This document shows, piece by piece, positions 46,353-54,306 of a DNA stretch of 64,000 nucleotides. The stretch covers positions 248,001-312,000 of the forward strand of contig NZ_CP022998.1 in NCBI RefSeq assembly GCF_002277895.1, in the 5' to 3' direction. The notes under the pieces are model-generated. The model did not search any database and was not told the origin of the DNA. It saw only the letters and a list, made by a program, of their open reading frames with translations. Each line of letters starts with the position of its first letter. The first letter of the stretch is position 1. A program made the position numbers and the translations under genes. This DNA comes from Rhizobium sp. 11515TR (lineage in GTDB: Bacteria; Pseudomonadota; Alphaproteobacteria; Rhizobiales; Rhizobiaceae).

Positions 46353-47671
46353 GCCTAACGCTCCAAACCCATTTAAATCATGAGTGGCATTACGCTGCGG
46401 CCCTAGAGCTAAAGGACGACGACGCCGGCTTTCAGGGCGCGTCCATCGTCGATTACGATCTGGACTACTTCGTTACAATGGCATCGGCAGAATTTGCGGC
46501 CGGAAAGACAGTTCATGACCATCGCGCCTTGTCGGTCCGTTATCCCGTAGATCTCGAAAATCGATATAGCCGTAGCTGGCCGCCCTTCCTCTTGGACCTC
46601 ATGCCGCAGGGCCATGCAAGGCGAAAGCTTGCCGAACACCTCGGGCTCGCGGAAGGCTCACGCGCCTCCGATCTCCCGCTGCTTCTGCGATCAGCTACTG
46701 GTGGCATTGGCAACATCCGCATCAAGGAAGCAGCTGAAGCCGAAACGGAAAGATTGCGACGTGTTGAGCGTCAAGGCGTTACAGAAGCGGAGATTCTTGA
46801 GCGCTCAGATCGTTTCATGGAAATCGCTGATCGCTTTGGAATGCTCGCCTCTGGCTCAAGCGGCCTGCAAGGCGAATGGCCGAAGGTCTCAATGACCAAG
46901 GCGAAAGACGGGCTCTACTATCCTGACAGTTTCGTCACCGATGACGAGGCCGTGCGCCATGTCATCGTCAAGCTGGTACGCAGCAACGAGCCCGTAGACC
47001 GCCTAATTCTTGAAGGCGAAGCCCTCTATTCGCGGATCGCCCAAAAGATCGGTCTGAACGTCAGCGAACCCTCGACTTACGCCGAAGGCATCTTGATCAT
47101 TCCCCGTTTCGATCGGAGGAAGATGGCACGCGGGGGAACAGTCCGACTGGGCCAGGAAAGCCTAGTGTCAGCGGTTGGAGTGGCCGACTTCGGCCATGTC
47201 GGCACGCATGAGGCCTATATCGAAGTTCTGCGTCAATTTTCAGCCGATCCCTTCGCGGACATAGTCGAATACCTAAAGCGCGACATCGCTAACCTGGCGC
47301 TCGGCAATCCTGACAATCACGGCCGGAATTCAGCACTCAGCAAGCATCAGGACGGCACGATCCGCCTATCTCCGCTCTTTGACTTCGCTCCCATGCGGCT
47401 CGCCAAGGAGGGAATTGTCCGCTCCACCCGATGGGCCGTGATGCGCGATGGTGGTCGCGACCATCTTCCGGATTGGAAACGCATTTGTACTGAACTGATG
47501 CCCGTTCCTGCCGAGCAGGAACTCCTAATGGCTTCTATCTGTGCATTTGCACAACATCTGCAGCACGCGCCAGAGCTGGCGAAGCGCATGGGGGCATCTC
47601 CAGAGGTGTTAGAGCGTGCCATGGGGCGCTGTAAGGAAATCGCGGATAACGTTGTGGCGGCATGCCGGTGA
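46349..47671 (+). CDS. hipA: HipA-family serine/threonine kinase toxin
   Basis: A 440-residue protein kinase of the HipA family; such toxins phosphorylate translation factors such as aminoacyl-tRNA synthetases. Visible kinase parts are the Lys of HVIVKLVRSNE (ATP binding), ILIIPRFDRR, the catalytic loop LALGNPDNHGRNSAL (about 316-330, Asp and Asn) and the metal-binding SPLFDFAPM (about 341). The N-terminal 140 residues include YSRSWPPFLLDLMPQGHARR, typical of the family. The gene precedes its probable antitoxin hipB, the reverse of the classical hipB-hipA order. Codon use looks less biased than in flanking core genes, suggesting acquisition. Confidence 0.85.
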   Translation: MRLTLQTHLNHEWHYAAALELKDDDAGFQGASIVDYDLDYFVTMASAEFAAGKTVHDHRALSVRYPVDLENRYSRSWPPFLLDLMPQGHARRKLAEHLGLAEGSRASDLPLLLRSATGGIGNIRIKEAAEAETERLRRVERQGVTEAEILERSDRFMEIADRFGMLASGSSGLQGEWPKVSMTKAKDGLYYPDSFVTDDEAVRHVIVKLVRSNEPVDRLILEGEALYSRIAQKIGLNVSEPSTYAEGILIIPRFDRRKMARGGTVRLGQESLVSAVGVADFGHVGTHEAYIEVLRQFSADPFADIVEYLKRDIANLALGNPDNHGRNSALSKHQDGTIRLSPLFDFAPMRLAKEGIVRSTRWAVMRDGGRDHLPDWKRICTELMPVPAEQELLMASICAFAQHLQHAPELAKRMGASPEVLERAMGRCKEIADNVVAACR

Positions 47672-47687
47672 TGCCTGAGGAATGTTA

Positions 47688-47966
47688 ATGGCCCGATGGA
47701 AGAAGCCCACGAAGGAAGAAATTCTTGAAAACAGACGAAGGCTGGCGGAGCGTGCTCGACAAGGGGACCTTAGGCTGCCGGATGCTGTGATGGAGATACG
47801 AAAAGGGTTCGGAATGACCCAAGAGGAATTCGCCAAGACCCTGTCACTTACAAGGCGCCAAGTTGCTGAGATTGAATCAGGTATGGCAAACCCCACACTT
47901 GAAACCTTAGAAAAGATTGGTCGATTGTTTGGGTTCGGAATTGGCTTTGTTCCTAAAAGCAGTTGA
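47688..47966 (+). CDS. hipB: XRE-family HTH antitoxin (HipB-like)
   Basis: A 92-residue DNA-binding protein. A basic N-terminal arm (MARWKKPTKEEILENRRR) is followed by an XRE helix-turn-helix (about 37-80): IRKGFGMTQEEFAKTLSLTR with VAEIESGMANPTLETLEKIG. It ends with FGFGIGFVPKSS, like HipB tails. GAGG lies 8 nt before the ATG at 47688; ATG 47682 is closer to it. It starts 16 bp after the hipA stop, so both are one operon. Its likely jobs are binding the palindromes in front of hipA and neutralising HipA. Confidence 0.82.
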   Translation: MARWKKPTKEEILENRRRLAERARQGDLRLPDAVMEIRKGFGMTQEEFAKTLSLTRRQVAEIESGMANPTLETLEKIGRLFGFGIGFVPKSS

Positions 47967-48060
47967 ACCGCTGCCTATTCCAGGAGTTTTCGGTCCTCGT
48001 CCCACATATGCGATAGCTCTGCCGCAGACGGGGTGAGCGTGAAGGCCCTCGCAGAAGCCT

Positions 48061-49275
48061 TCAGTGACGCTTTCCGAAATGCGCAGGCATTGCAGTTGGT
48101 GCGGCAGGCTTCTTCGCCGCGCGCTGGCCGGCAAGCTCAAGCCGCTTCTGCTCGAGATGATAGGCATAGAGGAACTGCGCGGCGATGCCGAAGACGACAT
48201 AGATGGCGCCGACGACGGGGCTCTTGTTGGTCACATAGAGAAGGACCTGGCCGGCCATGGCGAGGATGGTGCCCGCAACGAAGATGTTCAGCGAATGCCG
48301 CCCGAGGATCGTCAGCGGGTGATTGGCCGAGCGGCGCAGAAACGCCGAAATGGCGGGGATGCTGATGATCAGATAGGCGAGCGCCAGAACATGCAGCAGC
48401 CGCGGCAGCGACAGGAAAGTCTTGTCGAAGCCGGTGACAACGGTCGGCAGGCCGAGCATGGCAAGGTAGTCGCCGAGTATCCACAGCTTGTCGGTCACCC
48501 AGATAAAGGAGACGAGCACATAGGTGCAGGCCAACGCGATTAGAACCGGATGAGCAGGGATGTGCCCGCCGCGCTTGACATGCATGCTGGCGACGAAGCC
48601 GATGACGAAAAGCAGCTGCCAGGATAGCGGATTGAGGAACCAGAACCCCTCAAGCAGCGTCGTATGCGGAGCGATGTAATAGATGCCGGACACCAGCCAG
48701 ACGCCCACCGAAATTGTGAGCAGAAGCAGGGGGCTTCTTGCTTCCAGCAGCATGATCAGCGGCAACATCAGGAACAGGGCACCGTACATGGGCAGAATGT
48801 TGTTGTAGCCGATCTGGTGCCCAAGCGTCAGTAGCGCGGGAATGCCGCGCGCCGGGTCCATCAGCAGGGCAAGGATATTCACTTCGCAGAGCAGGCCCTT
48901 CTGGTGGAAAATCCACGCGCCGGAAATGAAGAGCACCAGCGTCACGAAGGTCGTGATCATGTGCGCCGTATAGAGCGTGAAGGCGCGCCTGATCGCCTTC
49001 CATGCCATGTTCAACCGATTGCCCGGAAGAAACCTGGTTCCATAGGCAAGACCGACGGAGATGCCGGAGATCAGCACGAAAGCCTCGGCACCGTCGGAGA
49101 ATCCGAAATTCTTGGAGGTCAAATCCTCGAAGATCTGCCCCGGCACATGGTTGATGAAGATCATGATCAGAGCCAGGGCCCTGAGAACATCCAGTCGGGT
49201 ATCCCTCTGGGAGACCGGCTTCGGCAAACTCACTCGTTGTGCCGGCACCGAGCTCATATCCGCCCTCGAATTCAT
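48061..49275 (-). CDS. opgC: OpgC-type periplasmic glucan modification protein
   Basis: Integral-membrane protein of 404 residues with about ten helices. It belongs to the OpgC family, which adds succinyl (or related) groups to osmoregulated periplasmic glucans. Signatures are RDTRLDVLRALALIMIFINH at the start and GFSDGAEAFVLISGISVGLAYG in the first loop, plus LGRHSLNIFVAG near the end. The ATG at 49275 is preferred (AGGAG 7 nt upstream) over one at 49296. It lies about 90 bp downstream of the ndvB-like remnant on the same strand, consistent with a former glucan operon. Confidence 0.9.
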   Translation of the reverse strand: MNSRADMSSVPAQRVSLPKPVSQRDTRLDVLRALALIMIFINHVPGQIFEDLTSKNFGFSDGAEAFVLISGISVGLAYGTRFLPGNRLNMAWKAIRRAFTLYTAHMITTFVTLVLFISGAWIFHQKGLLCEVNILALLMDPARGIPALLTLGHQIGYNNILPMYGALFLMLPLIMLLEARSPLLLLTISVGVWLVSGIYYIAPHTTLLEGFWFLNPLSWQLLFVIGFVASMHVKRGGHIPAHPVLIALACTYVLVSFIWVTDKLWILGDYLAMLGLPTVVTGFDKTFLSLPRLLHVLALAYLIISIPAISAFLRRSANHPLTILGRHSLNIFVAGTILAMAGQVLLYVTNKSPVVGAIYVVFGIAAQFLYAYHLEQKRLELAGQRAAKKPAAPTAMPAHFGKRH

Positions 49276-49365
49276 AAAACTCTCCTGTTCCGACACTCAA
49301 ATGCAATCGGGGCCAAAGAGTTCCCCCTTGGCCCCCGATCATCGAAGTGAAACAGTGCAGAAACG

Positions 49366-49968
49366 CTACTGTCCGACCGGATAGCCCTCTTCGGGATGGG
49401 CGACCGCCCTGTCATTGATCGTGACCGAGTATGTCGCTGCATCGGGCGCTTTTGAGACGGAAATACGGTAATTTCCGCTCAGCAGTTCGATGTCCGCCGC
49501 AAAGCCGTCCCAGTTCGAAGGCAGGGCCGGTTTGACGAAGAGCCGTCCGTTTTTCACGCGACTACCGAGAATGCCTTCGACAGCGACGCGATACAGCCAG
49601 CCGGCAGAGCCCGTATACCAGGTCCAGCCGCCACGGCACGTTAATTGTCCTTCGCCGTAGATATCAGCAGCAACCACATAGGGCTCTACACGATAGGTAT
49701 CGGCCTGATCACGATCGCGTGCGTGGTTGATCGGGTTCAGCATATCGAAGCAATTGCCGCACACGAGGCGGTTAGGACTTCATGTAGCGCGGATCGCGCG
49801 CCAACTTCGCGAGAGGTGGCGTGAACAGCCGGATGATCCGGTTTCATCATCGACGAGCTTGTCGAGCACGGCATTCATACCTTCGCCGGAGAGAATGTTT
49901 GCCAATGAAACAAGATCGGACGCTGCGCGAGGAGAAAAACGACCAGTCCTGATCGACCGGACCCGCAA
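49366..49968 (-). pseudogene. Remnant of a cyclic beta-1,2-glucan synthase (ndvB/chvB-like)
   Basis: The 3' part reads LNPINHARDRDQ, YRVEPYVVAADIY and CRGGWTWYTGSAGWLYRVAV, then VEGILG: the C-terminal GH94-like domain of NdvB. Just upstream, in a different frame, RIIRLFTPPLAKL is followed by RDPRYMKS and TAA (stop at 49772-49774), matching the family segment that normally continues PGYIKGYPPGVRENGG. A third frame upstream (to 49968) has RAASDLVSLANILSGEGMNA. So the remnant has at least two frame changes, an in-frame stop and a large internal deletion. NdvB is normally about 2,800 residues; about 200 remain here. Not functional as read. Confidence 0.75.
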
Positions 49969-50048
49969 ACTTCCCGATTTTCAAGAAATGGGCCGCATCG
50001 GCCCCACATCAGCGGGGGAACAAAACCGCCACCCGGCCAAACATCGCC

Positions 50049-50207
50049 TTAGACGACGATGCCGCAAACGATAGCCGCAACGAACAGGAATGCAGCCGAA
50101 AACAGGACGACGTGAATCGCTGTTTGAATCTTCTGCCGCGTCTTGGCGGCGCGCTTGGAACCATCGAACTGATTCACATGCGTATTCGAAATACCCAAAT
50201 TCGCCAT
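50049..50207 (-). CDS. Small single-pass membrane protein, hypothetical
   Basis: A 52-residue protein, MANLGISNTHVNQFDGSKRA, followed by one membrane helix (IHVVLFSAAFLFVAAIVCGIVV). GGAGGCAACAC before the ATG is a strong ribosome-binding site. The frame extends upstream but without such a signal. Family not recognised; similar short proteins occur next to stress genes in rhizobia, but no function is known to me. Confidence 0.72.
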   Translation of the reverse strand: MANLGISNTHVNQFDGSKRAAKTRQKIQTAIHVVLFSAAFLFVAAIVCGIVV

Positions 50208-50718
50208 GTGTTGCCTCCGTTCGTTTCTTATATGTCTCTCAGGCCAAGCCCAGGAAGGATAATCATACATTTCCTATCAATTAGGTAGAGATGAATTTCC
50301 GTCCAGAATGCGAGCCGAGAAAAATTAAACCATCTGAAGTCGAGGACCCGAAAGATCGGCAGCGCCTAATCAGCAGAGAATGCGGCGGGCCCAAATCAAA
50401 CTGCGCTCGATGGCGCTGGTATCGGCCACCTGCTCTTCGGCAGGTCCGGCCTGGCGGCGGCAGTTTTCGTCAGAAAGAGTAGCGGACCGTGCACCTTCCC
50501 GTTTCGCCGGAACTGGCGGATGAAGATAGCCCATGGTCATGCCACCCATGAAAAACATGCCTGCCTCCACTTAACGTCTGACCCGTTGTCGGGATCACGA
50601 AAGTTAACTGCCATTAACGAGATCATGACAGAATTGCGGCAGGTGTCAATAGTCTATACGATTGGTCGTGTTTAAGCGGCTCATTCGTTAACGCGCCGCT
50701 GAGGCAAAAGCCGCCCGC
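50208..50718. other. Mostly gene-free stretch
   Basis: Contains one possible small minus-strand gene (50370-50558, listed). The right part (about 50560-50700) is A+T-rich and lies behind the dipeptide importer, whose last gene ends at 50719. No terminator hairpin or repeat is evident to me. Confidence 0.4.
50370..50558 (-). CDS. Small hypothetical protein
   Basis: A 62-residue frame starting MFFMGGMTMGYLHPP, with GGAGGCAGGC directly before the ATG, a strong ribosome-binding site. The rest is polar, with Cys near the end (NCRRQAGPAEEQ ... RRILC). No family recognised and composition is not decisive, so it may be spurious. Confidence 0.35.
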   Translation of the reverse strand: MFFMGGMTMGYLHPPVPAKREGARSATLSDENCRRQAGPAEEQVADTSAIERSLIWARRILC

Positions 50719-51468
50719 TCAGGCGCGGACGAACCCCTTGCTGGCGATCATCAGATTGCGCGTGTAATCTTCCTTCACGTCGCCGGCTGCCAGTTCCTTC
50801 GCGGTCAGCCTCTCGACGACCGCGCCGTTGCGCATGACGGCCAGACGCTCGCACATATGGGTGATGACGCCGAGATCGTGGCTCACCATCACGAAGGTCA
50901 GATGGCGGTCCCTGCGCACCTGCTCGAGCAGGTTCAGCACCTCGGCCTGCACCGAGGCATCAAGCGCCGAAGTCGGCTCGTCGAGCAGCAGGATCGACGG
51001 TTCGACGATCAGCGCGCGCGCAATCGCAACGCGCTGGCGCTGGCCACCGGAGAGCTGGTGCGGGTAGCGGAAGCGGAAGCCCTTTCCGAGACCGACTTCA
51101 TCTAGCGCCTTGGCGATCCGGGTCTCCGTGTCGCCGATCCCATGAATCGACAAAGGCTCCAGCAGCAGCCGGTCGATCGTCTGGCGCGGATGCAGGGAAC
51201 CGTAGGGGTCCTGAAACACCATCTGCACCTGGCGATAGAAGGTCTTGCTGCGCCTGGCGCCCTTCAGCTGTTCGCCGCCGACCTGGATCTTGCCGTCGGT
51301 GATGGGAGCAAGGCCGGCAACGGCGCGCAGCAGCGTCGATTTGCCGGAGCCGGACTCGCCGACCAGACCGAAGGATTCGCCCTCTTTCACTTTGATGCCG
51401 ACGGCATCGAGCGCATAATAGCCATCATAGACGACGCTGAGGCCATCAACTGCGAGTGCTGTCGTCAT
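50719..51468 (-). CDS. Dipeptide-type ABC transporter, ATP-binding protein (second)
   Basis: A 249-residue ATPase of the DppF/OppF type: Walker [24 protein letters not shown], signature LSGGQRQRV, Walker [14 protein letters not shown] and switch VSHD. Its ATG overlaps the end of the first ATPase gene. It is the last gene of the dipeptidase/importer group. The two ATPases would form a heterodimer on the two permeases. Confidence 0.92.
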   Translation of the reverse strand: MTTALAVDGLSVVYDGYYALDAVGIKVKEGESFGLVGESGSGKSTLLRAVAGLAPITDGKIQVGGEQLKGARRSKTFYRQVQMVFQDPYGSLHPRQTIDRLLLEPLSIHGIGDTETRIAKALDEVGLGKGFRFRYPHQLSGGQRQRVAIARALIVEPSILLLDEPTSALDASVQAEVLNLLEQVRRDRHLTFVMVSHDLGVITHMCERLAVMRNGAVVERLTAKELAAGDVKEDYTRNLMIASKGFVRA

Positions 51469-52298
51469 GCCGCCCACTCCGGCTTGCGGTCGAGCACGGG
51501 CAACGGATGCCTGTTTTCGCCGATAACAGGCATGCAGTTCAGCAGGCCGCGCGTATAGGGATGCTGGGCATTGTTCAATTCGGAAGCTTTGAGTTCTTCC
51601 ACCACCTTACCTGCATACATGACGATCACGCGGTCGCAGAAGGACGAGACCAGCCGCAGGTCGTGCGAGACGAAAATCAGCCCCATGCCGCGCTCCGACA
51701 CGAGCTTGTCCATAATCTTGAGCACATCGAGCTGAACGGTAACGTCGAGCGCCGAGGTCGGCTCATCGGCAATCAGCAACTCCGGCCCGGCGATCAGCAT
51801 CATGGCGATCATGACGCGCTGGCCCATGCCGCCCGAGACTTCATGCGGATGCAGGTCATAGACACGGCCTGGATCGCGGATCTGCACGGCTTCCAGCATG
51901 GCCATGGCACGGTCCCGCGCCTCGGCCTTGCTGATCTTCTCGTGTGTGCGCAGCGTCTCGGTGATCTGCTTCCCGATGGTCATGACCGGGTCGAGCGAAT
52001 ATTTCGGATCCTGCAGCACCATGGCGATGCGCTTGCCGCGCAGCGACCGGCGTTCCCTAGCCGAAATCGACAGGAGGTCGATGCCGCTGAAGTCAAGCTT
52101 GTCGGCGGTAACGATGCCATGCGGCGGCGTCAGCCCCATGATGGCGCGGCCGGTCTGTGATTTACCGGAACCGCTCTCGCCGACAATGCCGAGCCGCTCG
52201 CGGCCGAGCGTGAACGATACGCCGCGCACGGCATCGATGACGCCGGTACGGGTCGGATAGCGAACCCTCAGGTTCTCCACGGTCAAAAGTGTCGTCAT
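51465..52298 (-). CDS. Dipeptide-type ABC transporter, ATP-binding protein (first)
   Basis: A 277-residue ATPase of the DppD/OppD type: Walker [10 protein letters not shown] (Gln replaces the usual Thr), [15 protein letters not shown], signature VSGGMGQRV (Met instead of the usual Gln), Walker [14 protein letters not shown], and the C-terminal OppD-like tail [20 protein letters not shown] overlap with the permease stop marks the start. The upstream frame is open but antisense or offset to the permease. Confidence 0.92.
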   Translation of the reverse strand: MTTLLTVENLRVRYPTRTGVIDAVRGVSFTLGRERLGIVGESGSGKSQTGRAIMGLTPPHGIVTADKLDFSGIDLLSISARERRSLRGKRIAMVLQDPKYSLDPVMTIGKQITETLRTHEKISKAEARDRAMAMLEAVQIRDPGRVYDLHPHEVSGGMGQRVMIAMMLIAGPELLIADEPTSALDVTVQLDVLKIMDKLVSERGMGLIFVSHDLRLVSSFCDRVIVMYAGKVVEELKASELNNAQHPYTRGLLNCMPVIGENRHPLPVLDRKPEWAA

Positions 52299-53221
52299 TG
52301 CCCGCTCTCCTTCGGATCGAGCGCATCGCGCAGGCCATCGCCGAGCAGGTTGAAGCCGAGGCTGACGATGAGGATCGCGATGCCGGGCATGGCCGCCACC
52401 CACCATTGATCGAGATAGTATTTGAAGCCGCTTGCGATCATGACGCCCCATTCCGGCAGCGGCGGCTGCGCGCCGAGCCCCAGGAAACCAAGACCAGCCG
52501 CCGTCAGGATCACGCCGGCCATGTCGAGCGTAACGCGGACGATCACCGAGGAGATGCAGAGCGGCATGACATGACGAAAGATGATACGCAGCGGCGAAGC
52601 GCCCATGAGCTGCACGGCGGCGATATAGTCCGAACGCCGCACTGTCATCGTTTCGGCGCGCGCCAAGCGCGCATAGGGCGGCCACGAGGTGATGGCGATA
52701 GCGATGACGGCGTTCTCGATGCCGGCGCCGAGCGCGCCGGCGAAGGCAAGCGCCAGCACCAGTTTCGGGAAGGCGAGGAAGATATCGGTGATGCGCATCA
52801 GAATCACATCGACCCAGCCGCCAAGATAGCCCGACACCATGCCGATGATCAGCCCGATCGGCGCCGAGATGATCGCGACCAGAACGACGATATAGAGCGT
52901 CCAGCGCGACCCGTAGATGAGGCGCGAAAGGATATCGCGCCCGAGATCGTCGGTACCGAGAAGATAGCCCGGCGTACCGGGGGGCTTCAGATAGGCATTG
53001 GTCAGGTCGCCGATCACAGGGGAATGCGGGGCGATGACATCGGCAAGTGCTGCCACCAGCACGAGCGCGATAATGATCAGCAGTCCGATGACGGCCAGGC
53101 GATTGGCGGAGAACTGCCGCCAGGTGACATAGGCGCGCCCTAGCCTCGCCTGCCGGCGCGACTGCGGCCGGTCGGAGAGCAGCCAGTCCCTCAAGCTGGG
53201 TTGGGTGGTCTCGACAGTCAT
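52295..53221 (-). CDS. Dipeptide-type ABC transporter, permease (DppC-like)
   Basis: A 308-residue inner-membrane protein with about six helices. After a cytoplasmic N-terminus (LRDWLLSDRPQSRRQ), the first helix and a large periplasmic loop with the DppC mark YLLGTDDLGRDILSRLIYG follow. The EAA loop region is SDYIAAVQLMGASPLRIIFRH. It overlaps both neighbours by 4 bp, so the group is tightly coupled. Confidence 0.93.
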   Translation of the reverse strand: MTVETTQPSLRDWLLSDRPQSRRQARLGRAYVTWRQFSANRLAVIGLLIIIALVLVAALADVIAPHSPVIGDLTNAYLKPPGTPGYLLGTDDLGRDILSRLIYGSRWTLYIVVLVAIISAPIGLIIGMVSGYLGGWVDVILMRITDIFLAFPKLVLALAFAGALGAGIENAVIAIAITSWPPYARLARAETMTVRRSDYIAAVQLMGASPLRIIFRHVMPLCISSVIVRVTLDMAGVILTAAGLGFLGLGAQPPLPEWGVMIASGFKYYLDQWWVAAMPGIAILIVSLGFNLLGDGLRDALDPKESGQ

Positions 53222-54285
53222 TTACGTCGGGTCCTTGGGTCGAGCGTCCGATACAGAAGATCGGAAATCAGATTGATGCCGATGAACACCGTGCCGACGA
53301 CGATCGTGCCGCCGAGAACGGCATTCATGTCGGCATTGCGCAGCGAGCTGGTGATATAGAAACCGATGCCCGGCCAGGAGAAGACGATCTCCGTCAGCAC
53401 GGATCCTTCGAGCAGCCCGGCATAAGAAAGCGCGATCACCGTGATCAAGGGCACGGCGGCGCTGCGCAGCGCATGGCCCCATATTACCCGCGTCTCGGAC
53501 AGGCCCTTGGCGCGGGCCGCGACGATATATTCCTGGCCCAGTTCGTTCAGCATGAAGCTACGGGTCATGCGGCTGATATAGGCAAGCGAGAAATAGCCGA
53601 GCAGCGACGCCGGTAGGATGATGTGGCGGAACACGTCCCAGAAGACGTCCCATTGCCCCTGCAGCGCGCTATCAAGCAGGAAAAAGCCCGTGATTGGCGT
53701 GAAGGTATATTCATAGGCGATGTCGATGCGACCAGGATAGGCGACCCAGTTCAGCTTCGCATAGAAGATGACGAGCGAGACCATGGCCAGCCAGAAGACT
53801 GGCACGGAATAGCCGACGAGGCCGATGACGCGGACGATCTGGTCGATGAAGCTGTTACGGCGCACCGCGGCAAGCACGCCGAAGGGAACCCCGAAGATGG
53901 CGCCAATGATCGTGCCGACCGTCGCGAGCTCCATCGTCGCGGGGAAAACGCGCCTGATGTCATCCATGACCGGATTGGTCGTCAGAACCGACGTCCCAAA
54001 ATCACCGCTCAGAGCGCTCACGAGATAATAATAGAACTGCAGATAAAGCGGCTCATCGAGATGCATCTCGCGCCGCAGGCGCTCCAGTATCTGCTGTGGC
54101 GCGTGATCGCCGGCGATCGCCAGCGCCGGATCGATCGGTATGACGCGCCCGATGAAAAAGGTGACGGCCAGAAGGCCGAGATAGGTGGTGACGGCCACGA
54201 CGAGGAATCGCAGCAGCCCCATGAAAAAGGGAGCGGCACGGCCCTTTTTGGGCCGCACCTGCATTTTCCGTTCGACGATGCTCAA
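53218..54285 (-). CDS. Dipeptide-type ABC transporter, permease (DppB-like)
   Basis: A 355-residue inner-membrane protein with six predicted helices. Marks of the DppB side are LRREMHLDEPLYLQFYYYL in the periplasmic loop and the EAA loop QEYIVAARAKGLSETRVIWGH. The TTG at 54285 (MSIVERK) has AGGA about 8-9 nt upstream and follows the binding-protein stop by 21 bp; ATG 54264 is the alternative. Confidence 0.92.
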   Translation of the reverse strand: MSIVERKMQVRPKKGRAAPFFMGLLRFLVVAVTTYLGLLAVTFFIGRVIPIDPALAIAGDHAPQQILERLRREMHLDEPLYLQFYYYLVSALSGDFGTSVLTTNPVMDDIRRVFPATMELATVGTIIGAIFGVPFGVLAAVRRNSFIDQIVRVIGLVGYSVPVFWLAMVSLVIFYAKLNWVAYPGRIDIAYEYTFTPITGFFLLDSALQGQWDVFWDVFRHIILPASLLGYFSLAYISRMTRSFMLNELGQEYIVAARAKGLSETRVIWGHALRSAAVPLITVIALSYAGLLEGSVLTEIVFSWPGIGFYITSSLRNADMNAVLGGTIVVGTVFIGINLISDLLYRTLDPRTRRK

Positions 54286-54306
54286 AGACCTAGTCCTGCC
54301 GGATCA

